Below are positions 8,275-16,803 of a stretch of 64,000 bases of DNA, piece by piece; the first letter of the stretch is position 1; every line of letters starts with the position of its first letter. The stretch spans positions 868,001 to 932,000 of the forward strand of contig NZ_JBFDTP010000002.1 of the NCBI RefSeq assembly GCF_040719375.1. The letters run 5' to 3'. Both the position numbers and the translations under genes were made by a program. This DNA comes from Clostridium sp. AN503. GTDB taxonomy: Bacteria > Bacillota > Clostridia > Lachnospirales > Lachnospiraceae. Below the pieces are notes generated by a model. It did not search any database and was not told the origin of the DNA. It worked only from the letters and a program-made list of their open reading frames with translations.

Positions 8275-9681
8275 ATGGAAACAAAAGCGAAAAAACAATT
8301 TAAGATGCCGCATTTACTCTGGATCATGACGGGCATCATCCTGTTGTCCTGTCTGGCCACTTATCTGATCCCGGCGGGACAGTTTGTCACCAATGAGGCA
8401 GGTGAGATCATTGGAACGGATTTTCAGTATCTGGGACACCAGACACCGGTCAGTCCCTGGGATGCTTTGATGCTGTTAAAAAGCGGACTGACGGGGGCGG
8501 CTACGATCATGTTCGTGGTCATGTCATCCGGAGCCACGATCAATGTGGTTTTGGAGACAGGGGCGATGGATGATCTGATGAACTGGGCCGTCTATAGGCT
8601 GAAAGACAAGGGGACGAATCTTTTGATCATCCTGATGATGGTACTGATGGCTTACCTGGGCGGCTTTGGCGGAACCGACGCGCTGATCGCTGTGGTCCCT
8701 ATCGGTATCCTGTTCTCGAAAAAGCTGAAGCTGGATCCGATCTGCGCTCTGGGCGTCACGACCTTCGCGGCTTTGGTTGGATTTGGAACTGGACCGGCGC
8801 AGCAGGCCACCACGCAGATGCTGATGGGGGTCACACCGTACTCCGCGTTCTTTACCCGGCTGGTGATCATGAACTTCTTTCTTGCGATCGCTATTATCAT
8901 GATGCTGGGGTATGTGAAAAAAATCCGTAAAAATCCTCAGGCCTCGCTATTATACAGCGATGGCTGGAGGCCGGAGCAGTCCGGTGAGATGGTGGACGAG
9001 GATCAGGTCATTAAAAAGGTGGACATGAGCTGGAGAAAATTTGCAGTCATCATCATCTTCCTGCTTCAGTATCTGATCATAGCGCTGTATTCCCTGCTGG
9101 GAGGAAGCCAGACCTTTGATTTTATGATGGCGGTCATGTTTGTCACCATGATCATCGTAGGTATCATCGGCGGGATGTCAGCCGAAAAGCTGGGACAGAC
9201 CTATGCGAAGGGACTGGCGTCCATGGCGTTTGTGGCCTTCGTGATAGGTCTGGCAAAGGTGATCTCGCTGGTGCTGGGGAATGGAAATGTGATCCACACG
9301 ATCGTTCATGTGCTTACCCTGCCGTTGATGACATTGCCAAAATCGGTTTCCAGTATCGGACTGACCCTGATCGTATCGGTCATTAACCCGTTGATCCCGT
9401 CGGCCACGTCAAAAGCTGCGATCCTGGTTCCGATCATGAAGCCGGTTTCAGAAGCCCTCGGCATGCAGCCGAATCTGGCGGTCGTGGCATACCAGATGGG
9501 CGACAGCTTTACCAACCTGCTGTCTCCTCTGCTTGGCTGGATGGTGGGATCCTGCGCCATGGCGAATGTCCCGTTTGCTAAATGGTTCCGATGGGTATTT
9601 CCGAAGGTGTTATGCTTTATTTTGCTGGCCGGTGTGATCGTATTTATTCTGACGGCAACTGGGTGGTCGGGCGTGATCTAA
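8275..9681 (+). CDS. YfcC/ArcD-family integral membrane transporter
   Basis: This 468-residue polytopic membrane protein of the YfcC (C4-dicarboxylate/arginine-ornithine-antiporter-like) family has about 12 hydrophobic segments. It starts METKAKKQFKMPHLLWIM; the longer upstream frame lies inside the amidohydrolase gene and is rejected because AAGGGGGAAACT precedes this ATG. Conserved landmarks include LATYLIPAGQF near residue 25, GGFGGTDALIAVVPIG near 125, NPLIPSATSKAAILVPIM near 370 and AYQMGDSFTNLLSP near 405. It lies 10 bases after the amidohydrolase. It is a good candidate importer for the operon's substrate, perhaps an acylated amino acid or small peptide; this is inference. Confidence 0.85.
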   Translation: METKAKKQFKMPHLLWIMTGIILLSCLATYLIPAGQFVTNEAGEIIGTDFQYLGHQTPVSPWDALMLLKSGLTGAATIMFVVMSSGATINVVLETGAMDDLMNWAVYRLKDKGTNLLIILMMVLMAYLGGFGGTDALIAVVPIGILFSKKLKLDPICALGVTTFAALVGFGTGPAQQATTQMLMGVTPYSAFFTRLVIMNFFLAIAIIMMLGYVKKIRKNPQASLLYSDGWRPEQSGEMVDEDQVIKKVDMSWRKFAVIIIFLLQYLIIALYSLLGGSQTFDFMMAVMFVTMIIVGIIGGMSAEKLGQTYAKGLASMAFVAFVIGLAKVISLVLGNGNVIHTIVHVLTLPLMTLPKSVSSIGLTLIVSVINPLIPSATSKAAILVPIMKPVSEALGMQPNLAVVAYQMGDSFTNLLSPLLGWMVGSCAMANVPFAKWFRWVFPKVLCFILLAGVIVFILTATGWSGVI

Positions 9682-9703
9682 AATGATAAAGGAGTGAGCA
9701 GCG

Positions 9704-10729
9704 ATGAAAAAGAAAGATCTGGATTGGGAGCATATCGGCTTTGCATATCATCAGACTGATATGCGATATGTGGCAAATTTCCGAAATGGCGCATGGGATG
9801 AGGGAACTCTGACACCGGAGGCGTCCATTGCTTTAAATGAATGCGCCGGTATCTTTCAGTACTGCCAGGAGATTTTTGAAGGTCTGAAGGCATATGAGAC
9901 GGAAAACGGTGATATCGTTACGTTCCGTCCCGACCAGAATGCAGAGCGGATGATCCACTCCGCAGAAGGCATGGTCATGCCGCCGTTTCCCAAAGAGCGA
10001 TTTCTCGATGCGTTAGACCAGGTGGTGCGGGCCAATGCTGCATGGGTTCCACCCTATGGAAGCGGCGCATCCCTGTATATACGCCCTTATATGTTTGCAT
10101 CCTCCCCGGTGATCGGTGTAAAACCGTCGGAGGAGTATCAGTTCAGGATGCTGTGCACTCCGGTCGGCCCATATTTTAAAGGTGGAGCAAAGCCTTTGAC
10201 TCTGTGCGTCAGTGATTTTGACCGCGCCGCGCCTCATGGTACAGGCCATCTGAAAGCGGGACTGAACTATGCCATGAGCCTGCACGCTTATGTGGAAGCA
10301 CATCGGGGCGGATATGATGAGAACCTCTATCTGGATCCGGCTTCCAGAACCTTTGTGGAGGAAACCGGCGGGGCCAATTTCCTTTTCGTGACAAAAGAGG
10401 GAAAGATTGTCACGCCAAAATCTGATTCAATCCTTCCATCTATCACAAGGCGTTCCATGGTTTATGTGGCGGAGCATTATCTGGGAATCAAGGTTGAAGA
10501 GCGTCAGGTGCGTTTGGATGAACTGTCTGGCTTTGCAGAGTGTGGATTATGCGGGACGGCAGCAGTCCTCTCCCCTGTTGGAAAAATCGTGAATCATGGA
10601 GAGGAGATATGCTTCCCAAGCGGGATGGAAAAGATGGGCAGCGTGACTTATGAATTGTATAAAACCCTAACTGGAATCCAGCTTGGTACAGTAGAAGCGC
10701 CGGACGGATGGATCCGAAAAATCAATTAA
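9704..10729 (+). CDS. ilvE: Branched-chain amino acid aminotransferase (fold-type IV)
   Basis: This 341-residue fold-type IV PLP enzyme is of the long IlvE/BCAT type that interconverts Val, Leu and Ile with their keto acids. Visible motifs are the early FRNGAWDEG, GIFQYCQEIFEGLKAY near residue 50, YIRPYMFAS near 125, the PLP lysine in HGTGHLKAGLNYA near 187, FVEETGGANFLFV near 215 and CGLCGTAAVLSPVG near 285. It is the last gene of the operon and is followed by a strong terminator. Within a catabolic operon it may recycle amino groups instead of serving biosynthesis; that point is inference. Confidence 0.92.
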   Translation: MKKKDLDWEHIGFAYHQTDMRYVANFRNGAWDEGTLTPEASIALNECAGIFQYCQEIFEGLKAYETENGDIVTFRPDQNAERMIHSAEGMVMPPFPKERFLDALDQVVRANAAWVPPYGSGASLYIRPYMFASSPVIGVKPSEEYQFRMLCTPVGPYFKGGAKPLTLCVSDFDRAAPHGTGHLKAGLNYAMSLHAYVEAHRGGYDENLYLDPASRTFVEETGGANFLFVTKEGKIVTPKSDSILPSITRRSMVYVAEHYLGIKVEERQVRLDELSGFAECGLCGTAAVLSPVGKIVNHGEEICFPSGMEKMGSVTYELYKTLTGIQLGTVEAPDGWIRKIN

Positions 10730-10757
10730 TTTATTGTAAGGAATCTATGCATCTAAC

Positions 10758-10822
10758 AACATGCCCCAGCGGCCATGCAGTAAACTCCAAATGGAGTGAT
10801 GGCCCTGGAGCATGTTTTATTT
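10758..10822 (+). terminator. Terminator of the PLP-enzyme operon
   Basis: A long interrupted stem, AACATGC-CCCAG-GGCCAT / ATGGCC-CTGG-GCATGTT, is followed by TTTTATTT. It lies between the operon's last gene and the convergent RpiR gene, and probably serves both. Confidence 0.75.
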
Positions 10823-10841
10823 GCATTTACAATGACATACA

Positions 10842-11699
10842 TCACAACAGTTTCCGCGCCGTAGCCTGTGCCGTGGCCTCGCTGGCCCGGGCACAAAGAT
10901 CCTGGTTCTGGATGCAGTAGGTGTGGAACAGGTAGTCAATGATAAACAGCTGTCCGATTCTGGCGGCGATGGAGCCGGACTGCAATGGGCTTTCGGTGGC
11001 TCCGCACAGCAGGACCACGTCGGACAGCACAGCAGCCGGGGAGTTGAAAAAGTGGGTGATCAGTATGATGCTGGCGCCCCCGTTTTTGGCCGGGCGCAGG
11101 ACGTCCAGCATATCCCGGGTGCTTCCGGAGTAGGAGAAGAACAGGATCACATCCTCTGAGGTGCACAGGGAGGCAGCCATGGCCTGCATGTGGGAATCTT
11201 CAATATGAAGGAATTTGGAGGATGCAGTGGAAAATCGGACCCATGCCTCCTTCGCCATGATATTGCTTCCGCCCTGTCCGAAGCAGTAGATGCGCTGGGC
11301 TTGGGATAAAAGGTCCACCGCCTTGTGTGCGCTCTCCGGATTCATCAGCTCCAGGGTCTCAGTCAGAGCTGTTACGTCCGTATGGTAAAGTCTGCGGCAG
11401 AGGCTCTCGATGCTATTCTCATCAGCCCCTTCAGTTTCAGCCGATAGCGGGCTTAAGTGATGGGCGCTCTGGTCTGCACGGGCGATAGCCAGCTTAAATT
11501 CATTATAGCCCCCGAGCCCCAGACTGCGGCAGAAGCGGGTGATCGTAGCTTCGGATACGCCGCTGGCCTCTGCCAGGGAGGTGATCGACATATACTGCAC
11601 CATGGACTTGTTTGAAAAAATATAGTCCGCCAGTTTTTTGGCAGAACGGGTCATGGTATTGTGCTGGTTGGAAATCTCGTCTAAGATATTGGGCTGCAT
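10842..11699 (-). CDS. MurR/RpiR-family regulator (SIS domain), probable NanR type
   Basis: This 285-residue regulator has an N-terminal RpiR helix-turn-helix (SITSLAEASGVSEATITRFC, about residues 40-60). Its C-terminal SIS sugar-phosphate-binding domain spans about residues 120-260: IYCFGQGGSNIMAKEAWVRF, then DVILFFSYSGSTRDMLDVL. RpiR proteins sense phosphosugars or aminosugars; NanR members in Bacillota sense sialic-acid intermediates. It diverges from the ABC importer / NAL-like operon. A palindrome of the expected RpiR type (TGAAAATTATTTTCA) overlaps the opposite promoter. GGAGG lies about 10 bases before the ATG. The family is certain; the ligand is inferred. Confidence 0.9.
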   Translation of the reverse strand: MQPNILDEISNQHNTMTRSAKKLADYIFSNKSMVQYMSITSLAEASGVSEATITRFCRSLGLGGYNEFKLAIARADQSAHHLSPLSAETEGADENSIESLCRRLYHTDVTALTETLELMNPESAHKAVDLLSQAQRIYCFGQGGSNIMAKEAWVRFSTASSKFLHIEDSHMQAMAASLCTSEDVILFFSYSGSTRDMLDVLRPAKNGGASIILITHFFNSPAAVLSDVVLLCGATESPLQSGSIAARIGQLFIIDYLFHTYCIQNQDLCARASEATAQATARKLL

Positions 11700-11882
11700 G
11701 AATGGGACACCTCCGTTATGTAAAAGTATGGGATAGATACCGGACTACTCTGCACTGTGTGCTCACGCAATCCTCAAAAACATTCGCAATCTGCTCAATT
11801 TCCTGAAAAAATGGCTTCTTCCTACCTTTTTACTCTGGTATCATTATAATAGATTTATGAAAATAAGACAACAAAATTTAAC

Positions 11883-11905
11883 ATTGAAAGAAAAATATTT
11901 TCAAT
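11883..11905. promoter_or_regulatory. RpiR-type operator candidate, distal
   Basis: ATTGAAA (11883-11889) and TTTCAAT (11899-11905) are perfect arms. The core GAAAAATATTTTC is itself nearly palindromic. It resembles the promoter-proximal site at 12045-12059. The rest of the 11700-12122 region is AT-rich with no gene. Confidence 0.5.
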
Positions 11906-12032
11906 GAAAATTGGATGATTTTATAAACGAATTTTGCAGAGCTAACAGTGAAAATTCCGACAAAAGCAGGTATTAACAAAAACTTAACAAGGTTTTTGTG
12001 CAAAATGCATAAAAATAAATATTTTTTTCATG

Positions 12033-12059
12033 TATAATATTTATTGAAAATTATTTTCA
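12033..12059 (+). promoter_or_regulatory. ABC-operon promoter -10 box with overlapping RpiR-type operator
   Basis: TATAAT at 12033-12038 has no good -35 box at the proper distance. The palindrome TGAAAATTATTTTCA (12045-12059) begins seven bases after the -10 and covers the expected transcript start, an ideal repressor position. I infer binding by the divergent RpiR protein. Confidence 0.6.
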
Positions 12060-12122
12060 TAAAGAGTATATTGGTATCACAACATAAGACACGAAAATCT
12101 GTTGATTAAAGGAGGAAACAAA

Positions 12123-13757
12123 ATGAGAAAAATGTTAGCATTGCTGCTGGCGACTACCCTGGCGGCTACAGCCATCACAGGCTGCGGTTCCAGCAAGACC
12201 GACACGGGAGCAGGGACCACCCAGGCGGCAGCCCCGGCGGACAAGGCCGGTGACACGGCTGGAGGCGCAGCGGCAGGAGATGCAGCGGGAGCTGCGGAAA
12301 CCCTGAAGCTGGCGGTGACCACCGGAGACGGTTCCACCACAGACGACCGGATCCCGACTCCATGGTACAACCGGATCATGGCGACGAACCTGATGTTCCG
12401 CGGCCTGTTCCTGGCTGACAGCACCTTGACGGAGGTGAAACCGGACCTGGCTGAGTCCTATGAGGTCAGCGACGACGGACTGGTTTATACCATTACCTTA
12501 AAGGACGGCCTTAAGTGGTCCGACGGCGAGGCTCTGACCGTGGACGATGTGCAGTGGTCCATCGAGACCGGCTTAAAAGCAGCGACCATCAACTCCATCT
12601 ACACGGCTGCATTTAAGAATATCGACTCCATCAAGACCGAGGGCAGCACCATCACCCTGACCCTTACCGAGCCGTATGCAGCCATGCTGAACGTGCTGGC
12701 ACAGTTTGCGATCCTGCCGAAGCATTCCTTAGAGAGCGCAGACCCGCTGAAGCTGGAAGCTGACGCATTCTGGACCAATCCGGTCACCTCCGGCATGTTT
12801 GCACTGGACGAGCTGAACGTGGGCAACTACTTCACCCTGAAGTTAAACGAGAACTACGAGGGGACTGCTCCGAAGATCCAGAAGGTGATCTGCTACTTTG
12901 TATCGGATTACGTGACCGCCGCCCAGTCCGGCAACACCGACTACGTGTTCGGCAATGCGGCTGACCTGGTGGAAGCTCTGCAGGGCATGGACAACTTTAC
13001 CTCCCACGAGGTGGACGTGCTGTTCTACAAATACTTCATCTTCAATATGAAGGGCGTTGACGGCAAAGAGAATGAGGCCATGCAGAACGTGGAAGTGAGA
13101 AAAGCCATCATCGAGGCGATCGACCGCGCAACCCTGGCAACCCTGTACCCGACCGCCAACGTATTAAACAGCGGCGTTCCCAACTCAAACGCAGCCTACA
13201 ACGGCTTCGAGTACAAGTTTGACGCAGAGAAGGCCAAAGCGGATATCGCGGCTTCCGGTTACGATATGGGCCGCACCTTGAAGATCTGCTACTACAACAA
13301 CGACCAGACCAGCATTGACTTAATCAACACCGTGGTCTACTATCTGGAGCAGGCAGGCCTGACCGTAGAAGCCACCCTGTCCAACGACGGAACCACCGAC
13401 CTGTTCACCACCAGGGCTTACGATGTGGGCTTCAAGGGCAAGAGCGCATTCTCCATCGACGAGTGGTACACCGAGTACATGAGCAGCGACGGACTGTTTG
13501 CCAATATCTTTGGCGGCGACACCGATTTTGACGGACTGGTTGCCGATCTGTCCAAGGCTGTGAAAGAGGAAGACAGAAACAATATCTTAAAAGAACTCCA
13601 GACACTGGAGCAGGAGAAGGTTTACAAGGTCCCGGTATTCACCGTAGGCACCTATATCTTCACCAGCGACCATGTGATCCTGCCAGAGGGCGTGAAGTTC
13701 TGCAACCCGCTGTACATGAGTGATCTTGATTTTGCCAACTGGGAGATCGCGAAGTAG
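12123..13757 (+). CDS. ABC transporter substrate-binding lipoprotein (family 5, peptide/nickel/sialic-acid type)
   Basis: This 544-residue extracellular solute receptor is anchored by lipid. A signal peptide MRKMLALLLATTLAATAITGC ends in a lipobox with Cys near residue 21. A low-complexity Ala/Gly/Thr linker (about 25-60) follows, then an SBP_bac_5 fold: LMFRGLFLAD, PDLAESYEVSDDGLVYTITL, LKDGLKWSDGEALTVDDV and AIIEAIDRATLA. The longer frame from 12102 is rejected because AAAGGAGG fits the ATG at 12123. It is the first gene of an operon with two permeases and two ATPases. Haemophilus ducreyi SatABCD, a sialic-acid importer, is of this peptide type, and an NAL-like aldolase lies downstream, so acid-sugar uptake is plausible. 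Confidence 0.9.
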   Translation: MRKMLALLLATTLAATAITGCGSSKTDTGAGTTQAAAPADKAGDTAGGAAAGDAAGAAETLKLAVTTGDGSTTDDRIPTPWYNRIMATNLMFRGLFLADSTLTEVKPDLAESYEVSDDGLVYTITLKDGLKWSDGEALTVDDVQWSIETGLKAATINSIYTAAFKNIDSIKTEGSTITLTLTEPYAAMLNVLAQFAILPKHSLESADPLKLEADAFWTNPVTSGMFALDELNVGNYFTLKLNENYEGTAPKIQKVICYFVSDYVTAAQSGNTDYVFGNAADLVEALQGMDNFTSHEVDVLFYKYFIFNMKGVDGKENEAMQNVEVRKAIIEAIDRATLATLYPTANVLNSGVPNSNAAYNGFEYKFDAEKAKADIAASGYDMGRTLKICYYNNDQTSIDLINTVVYYLEQAGLTVEATLSNDGTTDLFTTRAYDVGFKGKSAFSIDEWYTEYMSSDGLFANIFGGDTDFDGLVADLSKAVKEEDRNNILKELQTLEQEKVYKVPVFTVGTYIFTSDHVILPEGVKFCNPLYMSDLDFANWEIAK

Positions 13758-13803
13758 AGGTACTGATCAAATTTCAGGCGGCTTGTGACGCCGCAGTGTC
13801 AGG

Positions 13804-13840
13804 GGGGAGACAGTGAGCATATCTCCTGTCTCCCCTTTCT
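13804..13840 (+). terminator. Intra-operon hairpin (attenuator or mRNA-stabilising)
   Basis: A perfect 10-bp stem GGGGAGACAG / CTGTCTCCCC is followed by TTTCT, between the binding-protein gene and the first permease. Such hairpins commonly make the binding protein more abundant than the membrane parts. The T tract is weak, so partial read-through is expected. Confidence 0.65.
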
Positions 13841-13891
13841 GATCCTGCAGACCGGAAAACCGCCTGCCCTTAGTAAGATGGGAGAGATAAC

Positions 13892-14851
13892 ATGCTGAAA
13901 TTTATCACCAAAAAGCTGCTCATGATGATCCCCATGCTGCTGCTTATCAGCTTTATAGTGTATTATGGCCTCCAGATGACCGGCATCGACCCGATCAACT
14001 TCATGGTCAGCCCGGAGATGCTTTCCGCCAACAAGGAAAACGTGGAAGCCCTCCGTGAGTCCCTGGGATTAAATGATCCGCTGATCATCCAGTATTTCCG
14101 CTGGCTGGGCAACGTGCTGCACGGCGACCTGGGATATTCCTTCGATGGTTCCTCTATTGCATCCATCATCAAGGTACGCCTTCCCTACACCTTTGAGCTG
14201 GCTGGATATTCCCTGGTGCTGTCCGCAGTGATCGGGATCGGGATCGGTATCATTTCTGCGGTGCGGCAGAACGGCGTCATCGACTACGTGGGCCGTGTGC
14301 TGGCAGTGCTCGGTCAGGCAGTCCCCCAGTTCCTGGTAGGGATCATCCTGATCCAGATATTCTCCATCAAGTTAGGCCTGTTCCCGTCGGCCAACCGCGT
14401 AAGCCCGGACGCCGCCAATGCGTTTGTGGACGCGTTCAAGCATCTGTTCCTTCCGGTGCTGACCCTGACCATCGGCATGGTGGCGGTGCTGATGCGCTAC
14501 GCCCGCAATACCATGCTGGATGTGTTAAACAGTGACTACATAAAGACGGCCCGGTCCAAAGGCATCCCGGAGTGGAAGGTCTATCTAAAGCACGGGTTCC
14601 GCAATGCCATGAAGCCGGTACTGGTCATCCTGGTGTTCCGTATCCCGATGCTGGTGGGCGGCTCCGTTGTCATTGAGAGCGTATTTTCCTATCCCGGCAT
14701 AGGCCTGACCATGACCAACGCCATCGTATCCGGCGACTATCCGATCGTGCTGATCACGACGCTGATCATCGCGGCGGCCATGCTGATCTGTTCCTTCATG
14801 GTGGATGTGTTCAATGCCCTGCTGGATCCGAGAGTGCGCCTTGGCGAGTGA
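13892..14851 (+). CDS. Peptide-type ABC transporter permease (DppB/OppB-like)
   Basis: This is the first membrane subunit of the importer, 319 residues with about six transmembrane helices. N-terminal MLKFITKKLLMMIPMLLLIS and the following GLNDPLIIQYFRWLGNVLHGDLGYS are characteristic of DppB/NikB. The EAA-loop region that docks on the ATPase reads SDYIKTARSKGIPEWKVYL near residue 212, followed by KHGFRNAMKPV. SYPGIGL near residue 270 is the usual C-terminal landmark. It sits 18 bases before the second permease. Peptide, nickel and some acid-sugar importers share this architecture; the genomic context favours an acid sugar. Confidence 0.92.
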   Translation: MLKFITKKLLMMIPMLLLISFIVYYGLQMTGIDPINFMVSPEMLSANKENVEALRESLGLNDPLIIQYFRWLGNVLHGDLGYSFDGSSIASIIKVRLPYTFELAGYSLVLSAVIGIGIGIISAVRQNGVIDYVGRVLAVLGQAVPQFLVGIILIQIFSIKLGLFPSANRVSPDAANAFVDAFKHLFLPVLTLTIGMVAVLMRYARNTMLDVLNSDYIKTARSKGIPEWKVYLKHGFRNAMKPVLVILVFRIPMLVGGSVVIESVFSYPGIGLTMTNAIVSGDYPIVLITTLIIAAAMLICSFMVDVFNALLDPRVRLGE

Positions 14852-14869
14852 TGAAAGGAGGAGTAAAGA

Positions 14870-15763
14870 ATGAGCAATACTGAAAAGACAAGTATCAAAG
14901 ATCAGAATAAAAATGCAGCCTCCTCTCTGTTTAAGCGAAATGTGCGCAAATTTATGAACAACAAGCTGGCCTTGTTTGGACTGGTCGTGGTGGTGGCGAT
15001 CACCATCGCCTGTATCGTGGGCTTTGTCCTGGGCGTGGATTACAATACCCCCGCCCTTCCCGATATGAAAAAACCGCCGATGGCGGGGCATCTGTTCGGC
15101 ACGGACACCATCGGGCGGGACTTATTTGCCCGCGTTTTGGTGGGCGGCTGTTACTCCATCGTGATCGGCGTGTTCTGCGCGGTCATGAGCTCCGTGATCG
15201 GCGCGGCCTTAGGCGCTGTGGCCGGTTACTTTGGAGGCAAGGTTGACACGGTCCTGATCCGGGTCTCCGAGATCTTCCAGGCATTCCCGCAGCTTGTGCT
15301 GGTCATGATGCTGGTTGCCATTGTCAACAAGCGGGGGCTGGGAAACCTGTTGTTCATCTTCGTGCTCACCGGCTGGATGACCACCTTCCGCATGGTGCGC
15401 AATGAGTTCATGAGCATCAAGGGCGAGACCTATGTAAAGGTCTGCGAGGCCTTCGGCATGGGCAAGAACAACATTATGTTCAAGCAGATCCTGCCCAACG
15501 TCATGAGCCCGATCATCGTATCGACCAACACCAACGTGGCGTTCTTCATCCTGCAGGAAGCGGCCCTGTCCTTTATCGGCCTGGGCGTTGCGGACAGCAC
15601 GCCGACCTGGGGCAATATCTTAAACGCCGCCAAGTCTGTCTCCGTGGTGACGAACCAGTGGTGGATCTGGCTGTTCCCGGGTCTTGCGATCAGCCTGTTC
15701 GTTCTGGCCATCAACTTTTTGGGTGACGGCCTGCGCGACGTGCTGGATGCCAAGCAGCAGTAA
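14870..15763 (+). CDS. Peptide-type ABC transporter permease (DppC/OppC-like)
   Basis: This is the second membrane subunit, 297 residues. The N-terminal cytoplasmic stretch FKRNVRKFMNNKLALFGL is the OppC_N region. It is followed by GTDTIGRDLFARVLVGG near residue 78, the EAA loop KGETYVKVCEAFGMGKNNIM near residue 183, and LSFIGLGVADSTPTWGNIL near 222, all DppC landmarks. A GGAGGAG site precedes the start. It is followed after 11 bases by the first ATPase gene. The subunit works as a heterodimer with the product of the gene at 13892. Confidence 0.92.
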   Translation: MSNTEKTSIKDQNKNAASSLFKRNVRKFMNNKLALFGLVVVVAITIACIVGFVLGVDYNTPALPDMKKPPMAGHLFGTDTIGRDLFARVLVGGCYSIVIGVFCAVMSSVIGAALGAVAGYFGGKVDTVLIRVSEIFQAFPQLVLVMMLVAIVNKRGLGNLLFIFVLTGWMTTFRMVRNEFMSIKGETYVKVCEAFGMGKNNIMFKQILPNVMSPIIVSTNTNVAFFILQEAALSFIGLGVADSTPTWGNILNAAKSVSVVTNQWWIWLFPGLAISLFVLAINFLGDGLRDVLDAKQQ

Positions 15764-15774
15764 GGAGGAAGGTC

Positions 15775-16803
15775 ATGGATAACAGAGAGATTATTTTAAA
15801 TGTAGAGAAGTTAAATACGTCGTTCATTTCCGACCGGAAGAAGGTCCAGATCGTCAAGGACGTGTCCTTCCAGTTAAAGAGAGGGAAGACCCTGGCGGTG
15901 GTGGGCGAGTCCGGCTGCGGCAAGAGCGTGACCATGAATTCCATCATGCGGTTTACCGGCAAGAATGCGATCGTGGAGGCAAAGAGCATCCAGTACAATG
16001 CTTTAAAGAACGGCGAGGTAAAAGAGTATCATTTGGAGAGCATCAAGGAACCCAACGGCCCGGAGATGCGTTCTCTGCGCGGCCCGGACTTATCGATGGT
16101 GTTCCAGGACCCCATGTCCAGCTTAAACCCTGTCTATAAGGTTGGGGATCAGGTGGCTGAGGGCCTTCTGCAGCACAATCCGGGGATGACGAAGGCGCAG
16201 GCCAGGGAGAAGGTCCTGGAGATGTTTAAAAAGCTTGGCATCCCGGACCCGGAGGAGCGGATCGACTGCTATCCCCACCAGTTTTCCGGCGGCATGAAGC
16301 AGCGCGTGGTGATCGCCATCGCCATGATCTGCAACCCGGAGCTGATCATCTGCGACGAGCCGACCACGGCCCTGGACGTGACGATCCAGGCGCAGATCAT
16401 GGAGCTGTTAAAGGATTTACAGGTCAATGACGGCAAGTCCATCATCTTGATCACCCACAACATGGGCCTGGTGGCGGAGATGGCCGACGAGGTCTGTGTC
16501 ATGTATATGGGCCGCGTGGTGGAGTTTGGAAGCCTGGAGGATGTGTTCGACCGCACCAGCCACCCCTACACCAGGGCGCTTCTGCGGAGCGTGCCGGTGC
16601 TTGGCCTGGCGGACGGACAGAAGCTTGAGACCATCCCGGGAGCAACCCCCAACCCTGCCGATCTAAAGGGCGGCTGCGAATTCGCGGACCGCTGCCCGGA
16701 GTGCACCGAAGCGTGCCGTAAAGGCGTGATCCCCTGTTACGAGGTTGGCCCCGGTCATCATGTACGCTGCCTGAAGTTCAGCAACTGTCCGGAGGTGGAA
16801 TAG
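15775..16803 (+). CDS. Peptide-type ABC transporter ATPase (DppD/OppD-like)
   Basis: This is the first nucleotide-binding subunit, 342 residues. It has Walker A GESGCGKS near residue 44, the Q-loop in MVFQDPMSSLNPV near 105, signature FSGGMKQRV near 169, Walker B LIICDEPTTALD near 185 and the H-loop in LITHNMG. The C-terminal oligopeptide/dipeptide extension carries the Cys-rich CEFADRCPECTEAC, which in OppD-type proteins can hold an iron-sulfur cluster. It ends one base before the next ATPase gene begins (TAG ATG), so the two are tightly coupled. Confidence 0.93.
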   Translation: MDNREIILNVEKLNTSFISDRKKVQIVKDVSFQLKRGKTLAVVGESGCGKSVTMNSIMRFTGKNAIVEAKSIQYNALKNGEVKEYHLESIKEPNGPEMRSLRGPDLSMVFQDPMSSLNPVYKVGDQVAEGLLQHNPGMTKAQAREKVLEMFKKLGIPDPEERIDCYPHQFSGGMKQRVVIAIAMICNPELIICDEPTTALDVTIQAQIMELLKDLQVNDGKSIILITHNMGLVAEMADEVCVMYMGRVVEFGSLEDVFDRTSHPYTRALLRSVPVLGLADGQKLETIPGATPNPADLKGGCEFADRCPECTEACRKGVIPCYEVGPGHHVRCLKFSNCPEVE

